DNA of 64,000 bases from Arsukibacterium perlucidum DSM 18276 (GCF_000382165.1 NZ_KB907707.1:62001-126000); one strand, 5' to 3'. Positions 19,901-29,842 are shown, counted from the first letter of the stretch. Made by a program: numbers and translations. The notes: generated by a model from the letters alone, not told the origin.

Positions 19901-20417
19901 CCAGCAAGGATCCGCGGGCAGAAAACTCTCCGTGCTCCATTACCTGATCCACCGCCCGATAGCCCACTGCCGTCAGTTGTAATTTTAAGGCTGTTAAATC
20001 GACCTGCTGACCTTGTTTAATCAGAAAACTGGCTTGTTCCAGATAATTGCGCTGGCTGATCTTTAACAACAGGGTACTGACTGGCACAATAACCAGGCCC
20101 TGGATAAGCCTTGGCAACTGATAAAGGGTTTTCAGGCGCTGGGAAATAATATCCTGATGCGGTGAAAACACGTCATAGGGCAGGGTTTCCCAGTCGGGCA
20201 GGGTAAGCACCGGGCAGGCACTGTTGTGCAGGAATACTGCTAACTCCTGCTCCAGCCGCAGCGCGCTTGGCGTATCAGGCACCACTAACAAATATACGGC
20301 AGGTTCAGTCTGTACCAGCTGGGCAATAGCATAGGGCAAAGCAGCGCCATGCAGCTGGCCCCAACTAATCTGATCTTGCTGGCGTTTAATCCGGGGTAAA
20401 ACCTTAATAAAACTCAT
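16938..20417 (-). CDS. mfd: Transcription-repair coupling factor Mfd
   Basis: A 1159-residue DNA translocase that removes stalled RNA polymerase at lesions and recruits UvrA. Order: UvrB-like domains with the UvrA-binding surface (about 1-340), RNA-polymerase interaction domain (about 470-560, around QPVVHLQHGVGRYQGL), and superfamily-2 helicase domains with Walker A GDVGFGKT (about 638-645), DEEH (about 736-739) and TATPIPRTL. The C-terminal TRCF domain follows (about 990-1130). Length matches E. coli Mfd. The downstream csiV starts within its stop codon, so the two are co-translated. The PilZ gene lies 67 bases upstream on the same strand. Confidence 0.97.
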   Translation of the reverse strand: MSFIKVLPRIKRQQDQISWGQLHGAALPYAIAQLVQTEPAVYLLVVPDTPSALRLEQELAVFLHNSACPVLTLPDWETLPYDVFSPHQDIISQRLKTLYQLPRLIQGLVIVPVSTLLLKISQRNYLEQASFLIKQGQQVDLTALKLQLTAVGYRAVDQVMEHGEFSARGSLLDLFPMGCSLPFRIDFFDNEVDGIRTFDPDNQRSLSQVEAIELLPAHEFPTDKAAIERFRLRYRERFAARNEKESLYQQVTQGIFPAGIEYYLPLFAEQTASLFSFLPPECIALSYGDIEHSANQFWHELKRRYHDRAIDTMRPILPPQELYLQTDELFSELNKFSRLKLSRATLPAKPGQANAPVAVLPELNIQHQLKQPLSLLSDFLLALKQQNGRAIFFVESEGRRESLHQLFTKAGIRAPEITELADFAKSAADLVMLVGALEQGALLNTSPPLALISENELFGQKISQRRRRKKSQQVSSDTIIRNLAELSEGQPVVHLQHGVGRYQGLQVLDAAGISAEFVTIEYAGSSKLYVPVSSLHLLSRYSGTDQEHAPLHKLGNDTWEKARRKAAEKIRDVAAELLDVYAQRAAHQGYAFKIDQEQYAAFADSFPFEETADQQDAITAVLNDMQTPQPMDRLVCGDVGFGKTEVAMRAAFIAVNDGKQVAILVPTTLLAQQHFENFKDRFANWPVRVEVLSRFVSQKQQKTILEDVANGKVDILIGTHKLLQDDIKLHDLGLLIVDEEHRFGVRQKEKIKALRANIDILTLTATPIPRTLNMSMSGMRDLSIIATPPAKRLAVKTFVREFETGLLREAVMREILRGGQVYFLHNDVASIEKMAADLATLVPEANIAIAHGQLRERDLERIMADFYHQRFNLLLCSTIIETGIDVPTANTIIINRADNFGLAQLHQLRGRVGRSHHQAYAYLLTPPPKRLSKDAEKRLEAISSLEDLGAGFALATHDLEIRGAGELLGDEQSGQIETIGFTLYMDMLEEAVTALKEGRQPSLDMMLSQQSEIDLKIPALLPDSYIPDVNLRLSFYKKLASAKDESELDDVQVELIDRFGLLPDAAKNLVKLTEFKQQAQDLGIRRIEANAKGGLIEFADKTRVAPAYIIGLIQQQSRIFKLEGGQKLRFNIASPDAKDRLTLVANMLTDFSQHQQEKS

Positions 20418-20484
20418 TACAACCTGAAACCCTATCCAAAATGCTCATGATAAAAAGAAACACGAAAATTATGACTGTTTGCGC

Positions 20485-21075
20485 TTATTCCGGTAACTGG
20501 CGCTGCGCTGCTTTTTGTTTTAGCTGATGAGACTGCTGATGCAAACTGGCACGGACAATGAGCTCACGATCTTGATCCCGAATTCGCCGAAACACAACTT
20601 TTATTTGCCAGCCTTCATTTGCCTGCTCTGCGCTGATTACCTGGCCCAGACAATATACCGCACCTTCGTTGTCGGCCAGGAACACTTTTAATTCCACCAG
20701 GGTTAGCGCCGGAATTGGCTGCTGGCTTTGCAAACATAAGCCTGCGCCACCATAACTTAACGTAAACTGACGATGTTCTGCACTGTCTTGCTGCCTTAGC
20801 ACGTAGTGCAGTAATAAATCAATTTTGCGGGCTTGTTGCTGCAGGTAATTAGCTAATTCCTCAGCCAGTTCACCAATCCGGTTCAGCGAGCGCAATGCCG
20901 ACATATTGAGGCTGCCCATTTCGCCTGCCACTAAAAACGGCTCGGGAATGCTGGCCAGAAACGCCTGCTCTGAGGGCAGTTCACCGGCAACGACTTTACA
21001 ATTGACGATAATGGCATGCTCAACGCTGAAGTAGTCGTTATAAGCGTCGGTTAATGACTGTAATATTGGGTCCAT
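20485..21075 (-). CDS. PilZ-domain protein with atypical motif
   Basis: A 196-residue cytoplasmic protein. The N-terminal half is helical. The second half has the PilZ-like sheet with FTLSYGGAGLCL, corresponding to the (D/N)xSxxG element, and closes with KVVFRRIRDQDRELI, typical of PilZ ends. The upstream RxxxR element that clamps cyclic-di-GMP is not seen, and the first position of the second motif is Thr rather than Asp/Asn. It may therefore bind the messenger weakly or not at all. It precedes mfd on the same strand and is divergent from lolC. PilZ assignment rests on the C-terminal half only. Confidence 0.7.
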   Translation of the reverse strand: MDPILQSLTDAYNDYFSVEHAIIVNCKVVAGELPSEQAFLASIPEPFLVAGEMGSLNMSALRSLNRIGELAEELANYLQQQARKIDLLLHYVLRQQDSAEHRQFTLSYGGAGLCLQSQQPIPALTLVELKVFLADNEGAVYCLGQVISAEQANEGWQIKVVFRRIRDQDRELIVRASLHQQSHQLKQKAAQRQLPE

Positions 21076-21185
21076 AGCAGGCCTCGATTAAGGTTGCTTG
21101 TCATTATGGCTAATAATCACTATTATCAGCAGCGATTTTTGCAGCTAATTTACCATCTAACCGAGGCAAAGTCCTGAATATTAAC

Positions 21186-22385
21186 ATGCAATTACCTGTC
21201 AGCATTTTGCTTGGTATCCGTTACAGCCAGAGCCGCAAAGGTAATGCCTTTATTTCGTTTATCACTTTTTTCTCTGTTGCCGGCATTCTGCTGGGCGTAA
21301 TGGCTCTAACCCTGGTTAGCTCTGTAATGAACGGCTTTGAAGGCGAATTGAAAAAAAGAATTCTGGGCGTGATCCCGCACGTGGTAGTGCAGCCGCTTAC
21401 TCCGGGTTCTGCCTGGCAAAGCGAGCTTAACGCCGGTGACGGGGTGCAGGATATCAGCCCTTTTTTACAGTCTGAGGCCCTGGTACAAGCACCGCGTCAA
21501 CTCAATGCAGTAATGCTACAAGGCATTCATGCTGAACAAATTCCGCAATTCTTACAACAGGCACTGGTGGTAGGCAGCTGGCAGGATTTTGCCACTACCC
21601 GCTATGGCGTAGTGCTGGGACGGGCGCTGGCTGAACAACTGGAGGTAAGCCGTGGCCAGCAATTACGCTTTATGCTGGCGCAGGGTGGCAGCTATACCCC
21701 GGTTGGCTGGTTACCCCGCCAGCGTTTGTTTGAAGTGGTGGGGATAGTTGACACCGGCTCAGAGGTGGATGGCTTACTGGCCGTGACCCGGCTGGATGAC
21801 CTGGCCCGGCTGTTGCCTGTTGCTGAGCGTGAGCCTGCCTGGCGACTCAGCCTGGCCGAGCCCTTTAGTGCGCCGATGCTGGCAGGGCGTTTAGGCCAGA
21901 GCGCCAGCTTTAGTGACGTGTCCGACTGGCGGCAAAGCCAGGGTAAATTATTCGCCGCTGTGGCGATGGAAAAGGCCATGATGTGGCTGATGTTATTGCT
22001 GATAGTGGCGGTAGCGGCTTTTAATATAGTGTCCGCATTAGTGATGATGGTAACTGAAAAGCAAGCGGAAGTGGCTATTTTAAAAACCCTTGGCATGACT
22101 GATAGCCAGCTGTTTGCAGTATTTGCCTTTCAAGGCGTGCTAAATGGTATGGTGGGTGCGGCACTGGGCGTTTTGGCGGGCTTATTATTATGCCTGCAGC
22201 TGAATGAAGTGCTTAATCTGTTTGGATTGCAACTGGCCAGTGGCATAGCCATGCCGGTAGCCGTGAATCCGCTGCAAATTTTCACTATTTTTTCCTGCGC
22301 AGTAGGGCTGACTCTACTGGCAGTGCTGTATCCGGCCTGGCAGGCTGTTAAAGTAAATCCGGCGGAAATACTAAGTGATGAATAA
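21186..22385 (+). CDS. lolC: Lipoprotein-releasing ABC transporter permease LolC
   Basis: A 399-residue inner-membrane subunit of LolCDE, which extracts outer-membrane lipoproteins from the inner membrane and hands them to LolA. It has one TM helix near the N-terminus (about 25-48), a large periplasmic domain (about 50-255) and three TM helices in the last third (about 265-290, 315-345, 360-385), the MacB/FtsX pattern. The [10 protein letters not shown] motif after TM1 is shared with LolE. The start is typical ([20 protein letters not shown]). lolD begins 8 bases before the stop, so the three lol genes form one coupled operon. Whether it is LolC or a LolF hybrid cannot be settled, but a separate lolE follows. 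Confidence 0.93.
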   Translation: MQLPVSILLGIRYSQSRKGNAFISFITFFSVAGILLGVMALTLVSSVMNGFEGELKKRILGVIPHVVVQPLTPGSAWQSELNAGDGVQDISPFLQSEALVQAPRQLNAVMLQGIHAEQIPQFLQQALVVGSWQDFATTRYGVVLGRALAEQLEVSRGQQLRFMLAQGGSYTPVGWLPRQRLFEVVGIVDTGSEVDGLLAVTRLDDLARLLPVAEREPAWRLSLAEPFSAPMLAGRLGQSASFSDVSDWRQSQGKLFAAVAMEKAMMWLMLLLIVAVAAFNIVSALVMMVTEKQAEVAILKTLGMTDSQLFAVFAFQGVLNGMVGAALGVLAGLLLCLQLNEVLNLFGLQLASGIAMPVAVNPLQIFTIFSCAVGLTLLAVLYPAWQAVKVNPAEILSDE

Positions 22386-23061
22386 AGTATTAGAGGCGAC
22401 TCAAATCTGTAAAAGTTACCGGGATGGCAGTGCGGTAACTCAGGTGTTACACAATGTCAGCCTGAGCGTCGCTGCAGGTGAAATGGTAGCAATTGTTGGT
22501 AGTTCAGGTTCCGGTAAAAGTACCTTACTGCATATTTTAGGCGCGCTGGACCTGGCTGACAGCGGTTCGGTTGCTATCACCGGCCAGCCGCTGGCAGGGC
22601 TGAGTTCAGCTAAAAAAGCGCGGTTACGCAATCTGCAGCTGGGTTTTATCTATCAGTTTCATCATTTATTAATGGATTTCAATGCCCTGGAGAATGTGGC
22701 GATGCCATTGTTTATCCGGGGCGTAAAACGCACAGACGCTCTGGCCAAAGCTGCAGCGCTGATTGAACGGGTAGGGCTTAGTCATCGTGGCCAGCATAAG
22801 CCTGCAGAACTGAGTGGTGGTGAGCGGCAGCGGGTGGCGATTGCCAGAGCACTGGTTACCCAGCCGGCACTGGTCTTGGCCGATGAGCCTACCGGTAACC
22901 TGGATCAGCATACTGCCGAATCTATTTACCAGCTGTTGCGCGAACTCAATGCCAGTCTGTCTACCAGTTTTGTGGTGGTAACTCATGATACTGAGCTGGC
23001 TGGCCGGCTTGATACTCAGTACCTGATGCGGGAAGGCCAGCTAGAGGTGATGCATGGCTAG
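22378..23061 (+). CDS. lolD: Lipoprotein-releasing ABC transporter ATPase LolD
   Basis: A 227-residue ATPase that powers LolCDE. Walker A is GSSGSGKST (41-49), the signature is [15 protein letters not shown] and Walker B is [12 protein letters not shown]. The LolD-specific stretch after the Q-loop ([20 protein letters not shown]) contacts the permeases. The ATG at 22378 is used; a GTG directly before it is also in frame. It overlaps lolC by 8 bases and lolE by 8 bases, so all three are translated in step. Confidence 0.95.
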   Translation: MNKVLEATQICKSYRDGSAVTQVLHNVSLSVAAGEMVAIVGSSGSGKSTLLHILGALDLADSGSVAITGQPLAGLSSAKKARLRNLQLGFIYQFHHLLMDFNALENVAMPLFIRGVKRTDALAKAAALIERVGLSHRGQHKPAELSGGERQRVAIARALVTQPALVLADEPTGNLDQHTAESIYQLLRELNASLSTSFVVVTHDTELAGRLDTQYLMREGQLEVMHG

Positions 23062-24292
23062 TCTGGCCTGGCAATTGGCAAAGCGCTATCGTTCTACCCG
23101 CCATACCAGTGGTTTTATCCGTTTTATTTCTGCGTCTTCCACCTTTGGCATTGCCCTGGGTGTGGCAATACTTATTCTGGCGCTGTCAGTGATGAATGGC
23201 TTTGAACAAGCGTTAAAAGATCGATTGCTGGCTGTGATCCCTCATATTGAAATAGAAGCAGTCGATTATACCCTGGCTGACTGGCCACGTAAGCTAACTG
23301 TCATGATTAGTGCTGATGGCGTAACGGCAGGTGCACCTTTTGTCAAAGCCAACGGCATGCTGCGCCATAGCGGCGCAGTAAAGGCAGCGCAGGTGCGGGG
23401 TATAAGCCTGGCGCACGAACTGCAAATCAGTGCAGTAAAAGAGTTTGTTACCCAGGGTAGTATGGCAACGCTTACCGAGCAGCAGATAGTACTGGGGCAG
23501 GGTATAGCCGAAGAGCTGGATGTTAAGCTTGGTCAGAATTTACAATTGATGTTGCCACGCTTTGCCGCTGATGGCAGCCTGGCCAGCCACCGTACAGTAA
23601 ATTTAACCGTTAGTGCGGTTGTTGCGCTGGGGGGGCCGCTGGATTATAGCCAGGTGTGGGTTGACATGTCGGCTTTAGCGGGCTGGCTGGGGTTGCCAGT
23701 CGGCGAGGTGCATGGCCTGGCGTTTCGGATAGACGATATTTTCGCAGCACCGCAACTGGCCCGTGAACTGGGGCGCTTATCAGAGGACTACGTTTACCTG
23801 ATGGACTGGTACCGGACCCAAGGTCATGTCCACAACGACATTCAGATGGTACGGGTTATTTTGTATCTGGTATTAACCTTAGTTATTGCCGTGGCATGTT
23901 TTAATATTGTGGCAACCCTGGTAATGGCGGTGCGGGAAAAAGAAGCTGATATCGCCATTTTACTGACCATGGGTATGGCGCCGAACCAACTTATTAAAAC
24001 CTTTGTGTTGCTGGGCTGGCTAAACGGGCTGATTGGCGCTCTGCTCGGGGTGGGGGTTGGTGTGTTGCTGGCAAATACTATCGAGCAACTGTTTGCGGTA
24101 TTAACCCGGGTGTTAGGCAGTTCGCTGCTCGACCCAAGTATCTATTTTATCGACTTTATTCCATCTGTACTGCGCTGGCAGGATGTTGCACTGACCTTTA
24201 CCATTGCCGTGCTGTTAAGCTTATTGGCAACCTTATACCCGGCCTGGCGCGCCAGTAAAGTTGAGCCAGCTGCTATTCTTGGCCAGCATTAA
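23054..24292 (+). CDS. lolE: Lipoprotein-releasing ABC transporter permease LolE
   Basis: A 412-residue second permease of LolCDE, the subunit that in E. coli first binds the lipoprotein. It has the same layout as LolC: TM1 at about 25-47 followed by [16 protein letters not shown], a periplasmic domain to about 265, then three TM helices and a C-terminal [16 protein letters not shown] end typical of FtsX-like permeases. The start overlaps the lolD stop by 8 bases. The next gene, DUF2062, converges on it with 26 bases between the stops and no clear hairpin. Confidence 0.94.
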   Translation: MASLAWQLAKRYRSTRHTSGFIRFISASSTFGIALGVAILILALSVMNGFEQALKDRLLAVIPHIEIEAVDYTLADWPRKLTVMISADGVTAGAPFVKANGMLRHSGAVKAAQVRGISLAHELQISAVKEFVTQGSMATLTEQQIVLGQGIAEELDVKLGQNLQLMLPRFAADGSLASHRTVNLTVSAVVALGGPLDYSQVWVDMSALAGWLGLPVGEVHGLAFRIDDIFAAPQLARELGRLSEDYVYLMDWYRTQGHVHNDIQMVRVILYLVLTLVIAVACFNIVATLVMAVREKEADIAILLTMGMAPNQLIKTFVLLGWLNGLIGALLGVGVGVLLANTIEQLFAVLTRVLGSSLLDPSIYFIDFIPSVLRWQDVALTFTIAVLLSLLATLYPAWRASKVEPAAILGQH

Positions 24293-24318
24293 TAGCCGGG
24301 GCAGACACAACTTTGTCG

Positions 24319-24840
24319 TCAGCGTTTCCTTTTTTTCAGTAATTTTGCGAGCTGGGCTTTTTTAACCGACAGCCGCCACAGCCAGTCAATTAAAAAATAG
24401 CCGCTGATACTGGCGGTTATTGCCATCAATAACGAACCCAGTAAAAAAGGTTTGCCAATAGTGTGCAGGCTGTAGCGCAGCCACTCCAAGCTGGCTTCAA
24501 ACGCAAACGGCTCCAGTGGCTTTGCCAGTACCACGGTACCAACCAGATAACTTAAATAGAACATAATTGGCATGGTCAGCGGGTTGGAGGTCCAAACTAA
24601 TGCCAGGGTTAATGGCAAATTCACCCGCAATGGGATTGCCGTAGCGACCGCTGCAACCATTTGAAATGGCATCGGGATCCATGCCCAAAACAAGCCTACA
24701 GCGAAAGCACCGCGCGCCGAACGCCGGTTTAAATGCCAGAGGTTACCATCGTGTAGCAAACTTCCAAATAAATTTATAAGTTTTTGTTGCTTGATTTTTT
24801 CAGCTGATGGTAGATATTTCTTAAATAGTTTTTTGGGCAT
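24319..24840 (-). CDS. DUF2062 membrane protein
   Basis: A 173-residue inner-membrane protein of the DUF2062 family. Visible marks are a basic start (MPKKLFKKYLPSAEKIKQQK), an HLNRRSARGAFAVGLFWAWIP turn, then PFQMVAAVATAIPLRVNLPL and LVWTSNPLTMPIMFYLSYLV, the family core. There are about three TM helices and a lysine-rich end. The family's function is unknown; members often sit near envelope or competence genes. Here it is divergent from comEC, with 23 bases between starts, so the promoters overlap. Confidence 0.88.
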   Translation of the reverse strand: MPKKLFKKYLPSAEKIKQQKLINLFGSLLHDGNLWHLNRRSARGAFAVGLFWAWIPMPFQMVAAVATAIPLRVNLPLTLALVWTSNPLTMPIMFYLSYLVGTVVLAKPLEPFAFEASLEWLRYSLHTIGKPFLLGSLLMAITASISGYFLIDWLWRLSVKKAQLAKLLKKRKR

Positions 24841-24863
24841 TCTAACCTGTGTAGAAAGAGGCC

Positions 24864-27092
24864 ATGCTAGGATTATGCATCGGAGTTATTACAGCCAGCC
24901 TATTGTCATTATTTTTGCCGATAGTGCCACCTTTTTTCAGTATTTTTTTTGTAATACTGTTTTTGCTGGCGTTTGTCAGGCGACGGTCACAGCTGATCCT
25001 GCCATTACTCGGTGCCGCCAGTTTTCTGGCCAGCTTGAGCTGGCAGTATCAGCACTATCAAACCGGCCAAAATGCGATGCTGGAAATGGCTGGCTCACCG
25101 GTGCTGGTGGTGATCAATTCCCCGCCAAAAGAATATCCTGACTACACCCAGCTTAGTGCAACTGTGCTGAACGGGCCAGCAAAGGGTTTCAGGTTAACCT
25201 TACGCTGGCAACACCCCCCTGCTTTGGCTATCGGCCAGCACTGGCGCTTACGGTTGCAACTGAAACCTGTCCACGGCCACGCTAATCCGGGCGGCTTTAA
25301 TACTGAAACCTATGCTTATGTTAACGGTGTGGTAGCGTCAGGGCAGGTCGAACGCGGCCCGCATATTCTGTTGCAACAGCAACATTCAATCCGTCAGCAG
25401 ATTGTAAGCCAGGTAGAGCAGGCTATCATGCCTTATCGCACAGCACCATTACTGAAAGCGCTGGCGGTAGGTGAACGTGATTTTTCCGATGAACTTTGGC
25501 AGGGCGCGCAGCATTCTGGTCTTGGCCACCTGCTGGCTATATCAGGTTTGCATATTGGCCTGGTGTTTGGATGGGCATTGTGGCTTGGCGGCTGGAGTAA
25601 AGGCCTGATAGCGATTGGTCGTCAGCAGCAACTGGTGTTAATACTGGCGTTGGCCTGTGCGCTGCTCTATGCCTGGTTGGCCAGTTTTGCTATTCCTACC
25701 CTGCGGGCCAGTGTCGCACTGATTATCCTGGTTATTTGTCGCAGCCAGTTGGCCACTATACCGTTAAGCCGATTCTGGTTGTTGTTAGTCGCTCTGTTAT
25801 TATTGTTACAGCCGTTTTGGGTGCTCAGTGCCAGTTTCTGGTTGTCGGTGTTGGCGGTCGCTATTATATTTACCGCGATGTGGCGTTATCCACTGACCGG
25901 CTATCACTGGCGGGCCAGGCTTCGTTGGTTTTTAACCTTTCATTTGCTGTTAAGTCTGCTGATGACCCTGTTCGGGATCATGCTTTTTGGTGGCTTTAGT
26001 CCGCTGATGTTGTTGTCTAATCTGTTGTTTGTTCCGTGGTGCAGTCTGGTGGCAATTCCGCTGTTACTTATCAGCGTGTTTTTAACCGTGCTCGGGCTGG
26101 ATGCAAGCTGGCTCTGGCCGCTAACTGACAAAGCATTTATGCCTTTGTTGTGGTGGTTAGAGCGCAGTGCTGAACTGCCGGTGTGGTGGTCACTGTCAGA
26201 GGTTTCCGGCTTTGCTGTGGCGCTAATGGCAGCGTTACTACTGGTGTTGCTGGTGTTTTTCAGAAAAGCTGCCTTGATCTTGCTACCTGTTTGTTTGTTA
26301 CTGCTCAGCGACAGTGCGTTGCAACCCCGGCACTGGCAGTTACATTTGCTCGATAGCGGCCAGCGCCAACTATTATTGTTGCAACATGGCCGACGGGCCT
26401 TACTGTACGACCTTGCTCCCGCAAGAGCATCGCAAGATATTGCTGAACACCGGTTAAAACCGGTGTTGCGCCAGCTGGGAGTTCGTCAGCTTGATTATGT
26501 GCTGTTTCGTCAGCAGCGCACCGAGCGCAGCCGGCACTGGACCTTACTGAAAAATTACCAGGGGGCTCAGCAGAGCCTGACACTTTTTAGTCAACAGAGC
26601 AGCACTGATGGTTGCGAACAATTACCCGCTGTATATCAGGATGTGCAACTGGAAGTGCTGATGCCAACAGTGGCTGACAGCTGTATCGTGCGCATTACCA
26701 TAGGGCCATGGCGGGTGCTGCTACCGGGTAAAATTGACCCGGTGACAGAGCACGCTTTAATCAACTTAAATTCAGACATAACGGCAGATGTGCTGATCCT
26801 GGCTAATAACGGCAGTGCTTCGGTTAATAGCCTGGCGCTGCTGCAGCGGGTCCAGCCAGCTCTGGCGCTGAACGCTGCCGCTTTTATGAATGGTTATCAG
26901 CATCCGGCAAACGCTGTGCAACAGCGGCTGGCGTTGTTGCGTGTGCCCTTGCTTAACACGGCAGACTATGGTGCTATCAGTATTGAGTTTAGTCAGCAAA
27001 AGCTGCAGGTTAGCAGCTGGCGGCGGCAAAGATTACCGTTTTGGCTGGAAAAGCCGCCGGCAATTGCTGAAACCTTGGCAACAACACGCTAG
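24864..27092 (+). CDS. comEC: ComEC/Rec2 DNA-uptake channel with a degenerate C-terminal domain
   Basis: A 742-residue inner-membrane protein. The N-terminus has several TM helices and a DUF4131-type region (about 40-180). The competence domain follows (about 195-470), with GHLLAISGLHIGLVFGWALW, the hallmark motif. The last 250 residues align with the metallo-beta-lactamase-like domain, but the metal ligands are gone: the HxHxDH region reads FRQQRTERSRHW (about 547-558), the HHGS position reads NNGS (about 648-651) and the TGD position reads PGKID. It is probably a functional channel with a non-catalytic C-terminal domain. msbA starts 33 bases downstream. Confidence 0.9.
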   Translation: MLGLCIGVITASLLSLFLPIVPPFFSIFFVILFLLAFVRRRSQLILPLLGAASFLASLSWQYQHYQTGQNAMLEMAGSPVLVVINSPPKEYPDYTQLSATVLNGPAKGFRLTLRWQHPPALAIGQHWRLRLQLKPVHGHANPGGFNTETYAYVNGVVASGQVERGPHILLQQQHSIRQQIVSQVEQAIMPYRTAPLLKALAVGERDFSDELWQGAQHSGLGHLLAISGLHIGLVFGWALWLGGWSKGLIAIGRQQQLVLILALACALLYAWLASFAIPTLRASVALIILVICRSQLATIPLSRFWLLLVALLLLLQPFWVLSASFWLSVLAVAIIFTAMWRYPLTGYHWRARLRWFLTFHLLLSLLMTLFGIMLFGGFSPLMLLSNLLFVPWCSLVAIPLLLISVFLTVLGLDASWLWPLTDKAFMPLLWWLERSAELPVWWSLSEVSGFAVALMAALLLVLLVFFRKAALILLPVCLLLLSDSALQPRHWQLHLLDSGQRQLLLLQHGRRALLYDLAPARASQDIAEHRLKPVLRQLGVRQLDYVLFRQQRTERSRHWTLLKNYQGAQQSLTLFSQQSSTDGCEQLPAVYQDVQLEVLMPTVADSCIVRITIGPWRVLLPGKIDPVTEHALINLNSDITADVLILANNGSASVNSLALLQRVQPALALNAAAFMNGYQHPANAVQQRLALLRVPLLNTADYGAISIEFSQQKLQVSSWRRQRLPFWLEKPPAIAETLATTR

Positions 27093-27125
27093 AATACAGC
27101 AAATTATAAATGGCAGGATTAACCA

Positions 27126-28877
27126 TTGTCAGTGTCTGAAATTAACCAAGTTGGTACCGCCCGGCGTTTATTACGGTATGTTGTTCCTTACAAATTCGGT
27201 TTTCTGGCCGCAGCACTGGGTATGCTGGGCTATGCGCTGATTGATGTTTATTTTATCTCCAAGCTGCCTGATTTTATTGATGTCGGCATTAATGATAAAA
27301 ACACCAATTACTTACGTTACGCCCCGGTGTTTATCGTACTTATTTTCATGTTACGTGGTGCTTTTAATTTTATTGCCAGTTACTGTCTTAACTGGGTTGG
27401 TACCCATGTGGTTAAAACATTGCGCCAGCAATTGTTTGAACACTATATGCGCCTGCCGGTCAGTTTTCATGATCAGCACTCTACCGGCGAGCTTATTTCA
27501 AAAGTCACTTACAATACTGAGCAAATAAAGCAAACGACCTCACGCTCGTTAACGGTGCTGCTGCGCGAGGGGGTCTTTGTTATCGGTTTGCTGGTGATGA
27601 TGTTTATCATGAGCTGGCAGTTATCGGCTATATTTTTGCTAATTGCGCCGGTAATTGCTGTGGTGGTCAGTTTTGTCTCGAAGCGTTTCCGCTTGCTCAG
27701 TCGCAATATCCAGAATGCGATGGGCAATGTCACTACCTGCTCTGAACAGATGCTCAATGGCCACAAAGTCATTTTATCTTTTGGTGGTCAGGAAATAGAA
27801 AAACAACGTTTTCACCATGTTAATAATTTAACCCGTCAGCAAGATGTCAAGATGGAGGCAACCCGGGCAATAAGTGTATCGACTATTCAGATTATTGCCT
27901 CTTTTGCCCTGGCCTTTGTTGTATACATGGCCAGTTTCCCGGAAATGCTGGAGAGTTTGTCGGCAGGCACTTTTACCACTATTGTCGCATCGATGATGAT
28001 GATGCTCAGGCCACTAAAACAGTTAACCACGGTTAACAGTGAGTTTCAGCGTGGTCTGGCAGCGGCAAAAAGCGTATTTGCGATTCTGGATCAGCCGGTT
28101 GAACAGGATACCGGTACGGTGCAGCTGGTTGATGTTAAAGGCGATATTCGCTTTGATAAGGTGAATTTCAGTTACCCCGGCCATGAAAAACAAGTGTTAT
28201 TTGATATCAGTTTTTCAGCCGAAGCAGGCCAGACCATAGCCCTGGTAGGTCGCTCCGGTAGCGGTAAAACTACTATTTCCAGTCTGTTGCCGCGTTTTTA
28301 CGAATTAACCAGCGGTGAAATTACCATCGACGGTCAGAATATTCGTCAATGTACTTTGCCATCGCTGCGCAATCAGATGGCGATAGTTTCCCAACATGTC
28401 ACCTTGTTTAACGATACCATTGCCAACAATATTTGTTACGGCCTTGCTGAGCAGGTAGACCAAGAGACGTTGCTTGATGTAGCTGAAAAAGCCCACGTGC
28501 TGGAGTTTGCTAATCAACTGCCTGACGGGCTCAATACCGTAATTGGTGAGAACGGGGTCAGTTTATCAGGTGGCCAGCGGCAGCGGATTGCAATAGCCCG
28601 CGCCTTATTACGTAAGGCACCGATATTGGTGCTGGATGAGGCGACATCGGCACTGGACACAGAATCAGAGCGGAAAATTCAGGCGGCACTGGATGAATTA
28701 CTGAAAGGCCGCACCAATATTGTTATCGCCCACCGGTTGTCGACCATAGAGCAAGCTGACAAAATTATTGTGATGGAGCAGGGCCGGATTATCGAGCAGG
28801 GCACTCATACCGAGCTGCTCAGTGGCAACGGTACCTATGCCCAGTTATATAAGTTGCAGTTCGGTACCGAACAATGA
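27126..28877 (+). CDS. msbA: Lipid A flippase MsbA
   Basis: A 583-residue half-size ABC exporter that flips lipid A-core across the inner membrane. Six TM helices occupy about 25-320. The ATPase follows, with Walker A GRSGSGKTT (about 375-383), LSGGQRQRIAIARALL and Walker B LVLDEATSALD. The start is TTG at 27126, with AGGA 7 bases upstream; a GTG two codons later is possible but too far from that site. The stop overlaps lpxK by 4 bases. The msbA-lpxK pairing is conserved and confirms the lipid A role over a drug exporter. Confidence 0.95.
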   Translation: MSVSEINQVGTARRLLRYVVPYKFGFLAAALGMLGYALIDVYFISKLPDFIDVGINDKNTNYLRYAPVFIVLIFMLRGAFNFIASYCLNWVGTHVVKTLRQQLFEHYMRLPVSFHDQHSTGELISKVTYNTEQIKQTTSRSLTVLLREGVFVIGLLVMMFIMSWQLSAIFLLIAPVIAVVVSFVSKRFRLLSRNIQNAMGNVTTCSEQMLNGHKVILSFGGQEIEKQRFHHVNNLTRQQDVKMEATRAISVSTIQIIASFALAFVVYMASFPEMLESLSAGTFTTIVASMMMMLRPLKQLTTVNSEFQRGLAAAKSVFAILDQPVEQDTGTVQLVDVKGDIRFDKVNFSYPGHEKQVLFDISFSAEAGQTIALVGRSGSGKTTISSLLPRFYELTSGEITIDGQNIRQCTLPSLRNQMAIVSQHVTLFNDTIANNICYGLAEQVDQETLLDVAEKAHVLEFANQLPDGLNTVIGENGVSLSGGQRQRIAIARALLRKAPILVLDEATSALDTESERKIQAALDELLKGRTNIVIAHRLSTIEQADKIIVMEQGRIIEQGTHTELLSGNGTYAQLYKLQFGTEQ

Positions 28878-29842
28878 ACCTGCTGCAACAAAGCTGGTAT
28901 CAGCAGCGCCATTGGTTATCAGTAGTGCTATTGCCACTGGCTGCGCTTTACTGGTTGCTTAGCAGCGGCAGACGGGTGCTATTCCGGCTTGGCATTAAAC
29001 GCCGGCACAAACTAAGTGTTCCGGTAGTTATCGTAGGCAATATCAGTGTTGGCGGCACTGGTAAAACGCCCTTTACCCTATGGCTATGCCAGCAGTTACT
29101 GGCAAAGGGGATTAAACCGGGGATTATCAGTCGCGGCTATGGCGCAAAAATCAGTTCGCCGTTAGCCGTAACGCCTGACAGTCTGGCCACTGCGGTGGGT
29201 GATGAGCCCTTGCTGCTGGCCAGACGCAGTTTATGCCCGGTGGTGGTGTGTCCGGACCGAGTTGCTGCCGGCAGGGAACTGTTAGCGAAGTATCAGGTTG
29301 ATATTGTTATATGTGATGATGGTCTGCAGCATTACCGCTTGGCCCGCGATTTGGAGATCGTACTGATTGATGGCCGGCGTGGCTTTGGTAATGGTTTATT
29401 ACTGCCCGCCGGGCCACTACGTGAGCCTCGTTCCCGCTTAGCTGAAGCAGACATGCTTATCGCGAATTCAGGTGAGGTAGCGGTGGCTGATTATCAGATG
29501 CAGCTTAACAGCGCAGTAGTGACAAGTTTAGTTGCAGATATGCCGCTGGCGCCCTGTGAGGTCACTCTGGTGGCAGGCATTGGAAACCCTGAGCGCTTCC
29601 GGTTGACGGCGCAGCAAGCTGGCTTTACTGTAACTGGCCAGCGGTTTTTTGCAGATCATCATCAGTTTACCGCATCGGATTTTAGCGGGATCAACGGCCC
29701 GGTATTGATGACCGAAAAGGATGCAGTAAAATGCCAGCGCTTTGCCCGCGACAACTGGTATTATTTGCCGGTCGCTGCCAGCTTCAGCACAAACCACACC
29801 GCTGAAATTATTAATAAAATTACCAAATTACTGGAAAAATGA
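28874..29842 (+). CDS. lpxK: Tetraacyldisaccharide 4'-kinase LpxK
   Basis: A 322-residue membrane-associated kinase that phosphorylates the lipid A precursor at the 4' position. It has an N-terminal hydrophobic helix (about 17-32), the P-loop [13 protein letters not shown] (55-67), [18 protein letters not shown] and the late [10 protein letters not shown], all LpxK hallmarks. It is coupled to msbA by ATGA and to the next small gene by ATGATG at its stop. The surrounding msbA and kdsB place it in a lipid A/Kdo operon. Confidence 0.95.
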   Translation: MNLLQQSWYQQRHWLSVVLLPLAALYWLLSSGRRVLFRLGIKRRHKLSVPVVIVGNISVGGTGKTPFTLWLCQQLLAKGIKPGIISRGYGAKISSPLAVTPDSLATAVGDEPLLLARRSLCPVVVCPDRVAAGRELLAKYQVDIVICDDGLQHYRLARDLEIVLIDGRRGFGNGLLLPAGPLREPRSRLAEADMLIANSGEVAVADYQMQLNSAVVTSLVADMPLAPCEVTLVAGIGNPERFRLTAQQAGFTVTGQRFFADHHQFTASDFSGINGPVLMTEKDAVKCQRFARDNWYYLPVAASFSTNHTAEIINKITKLLEK

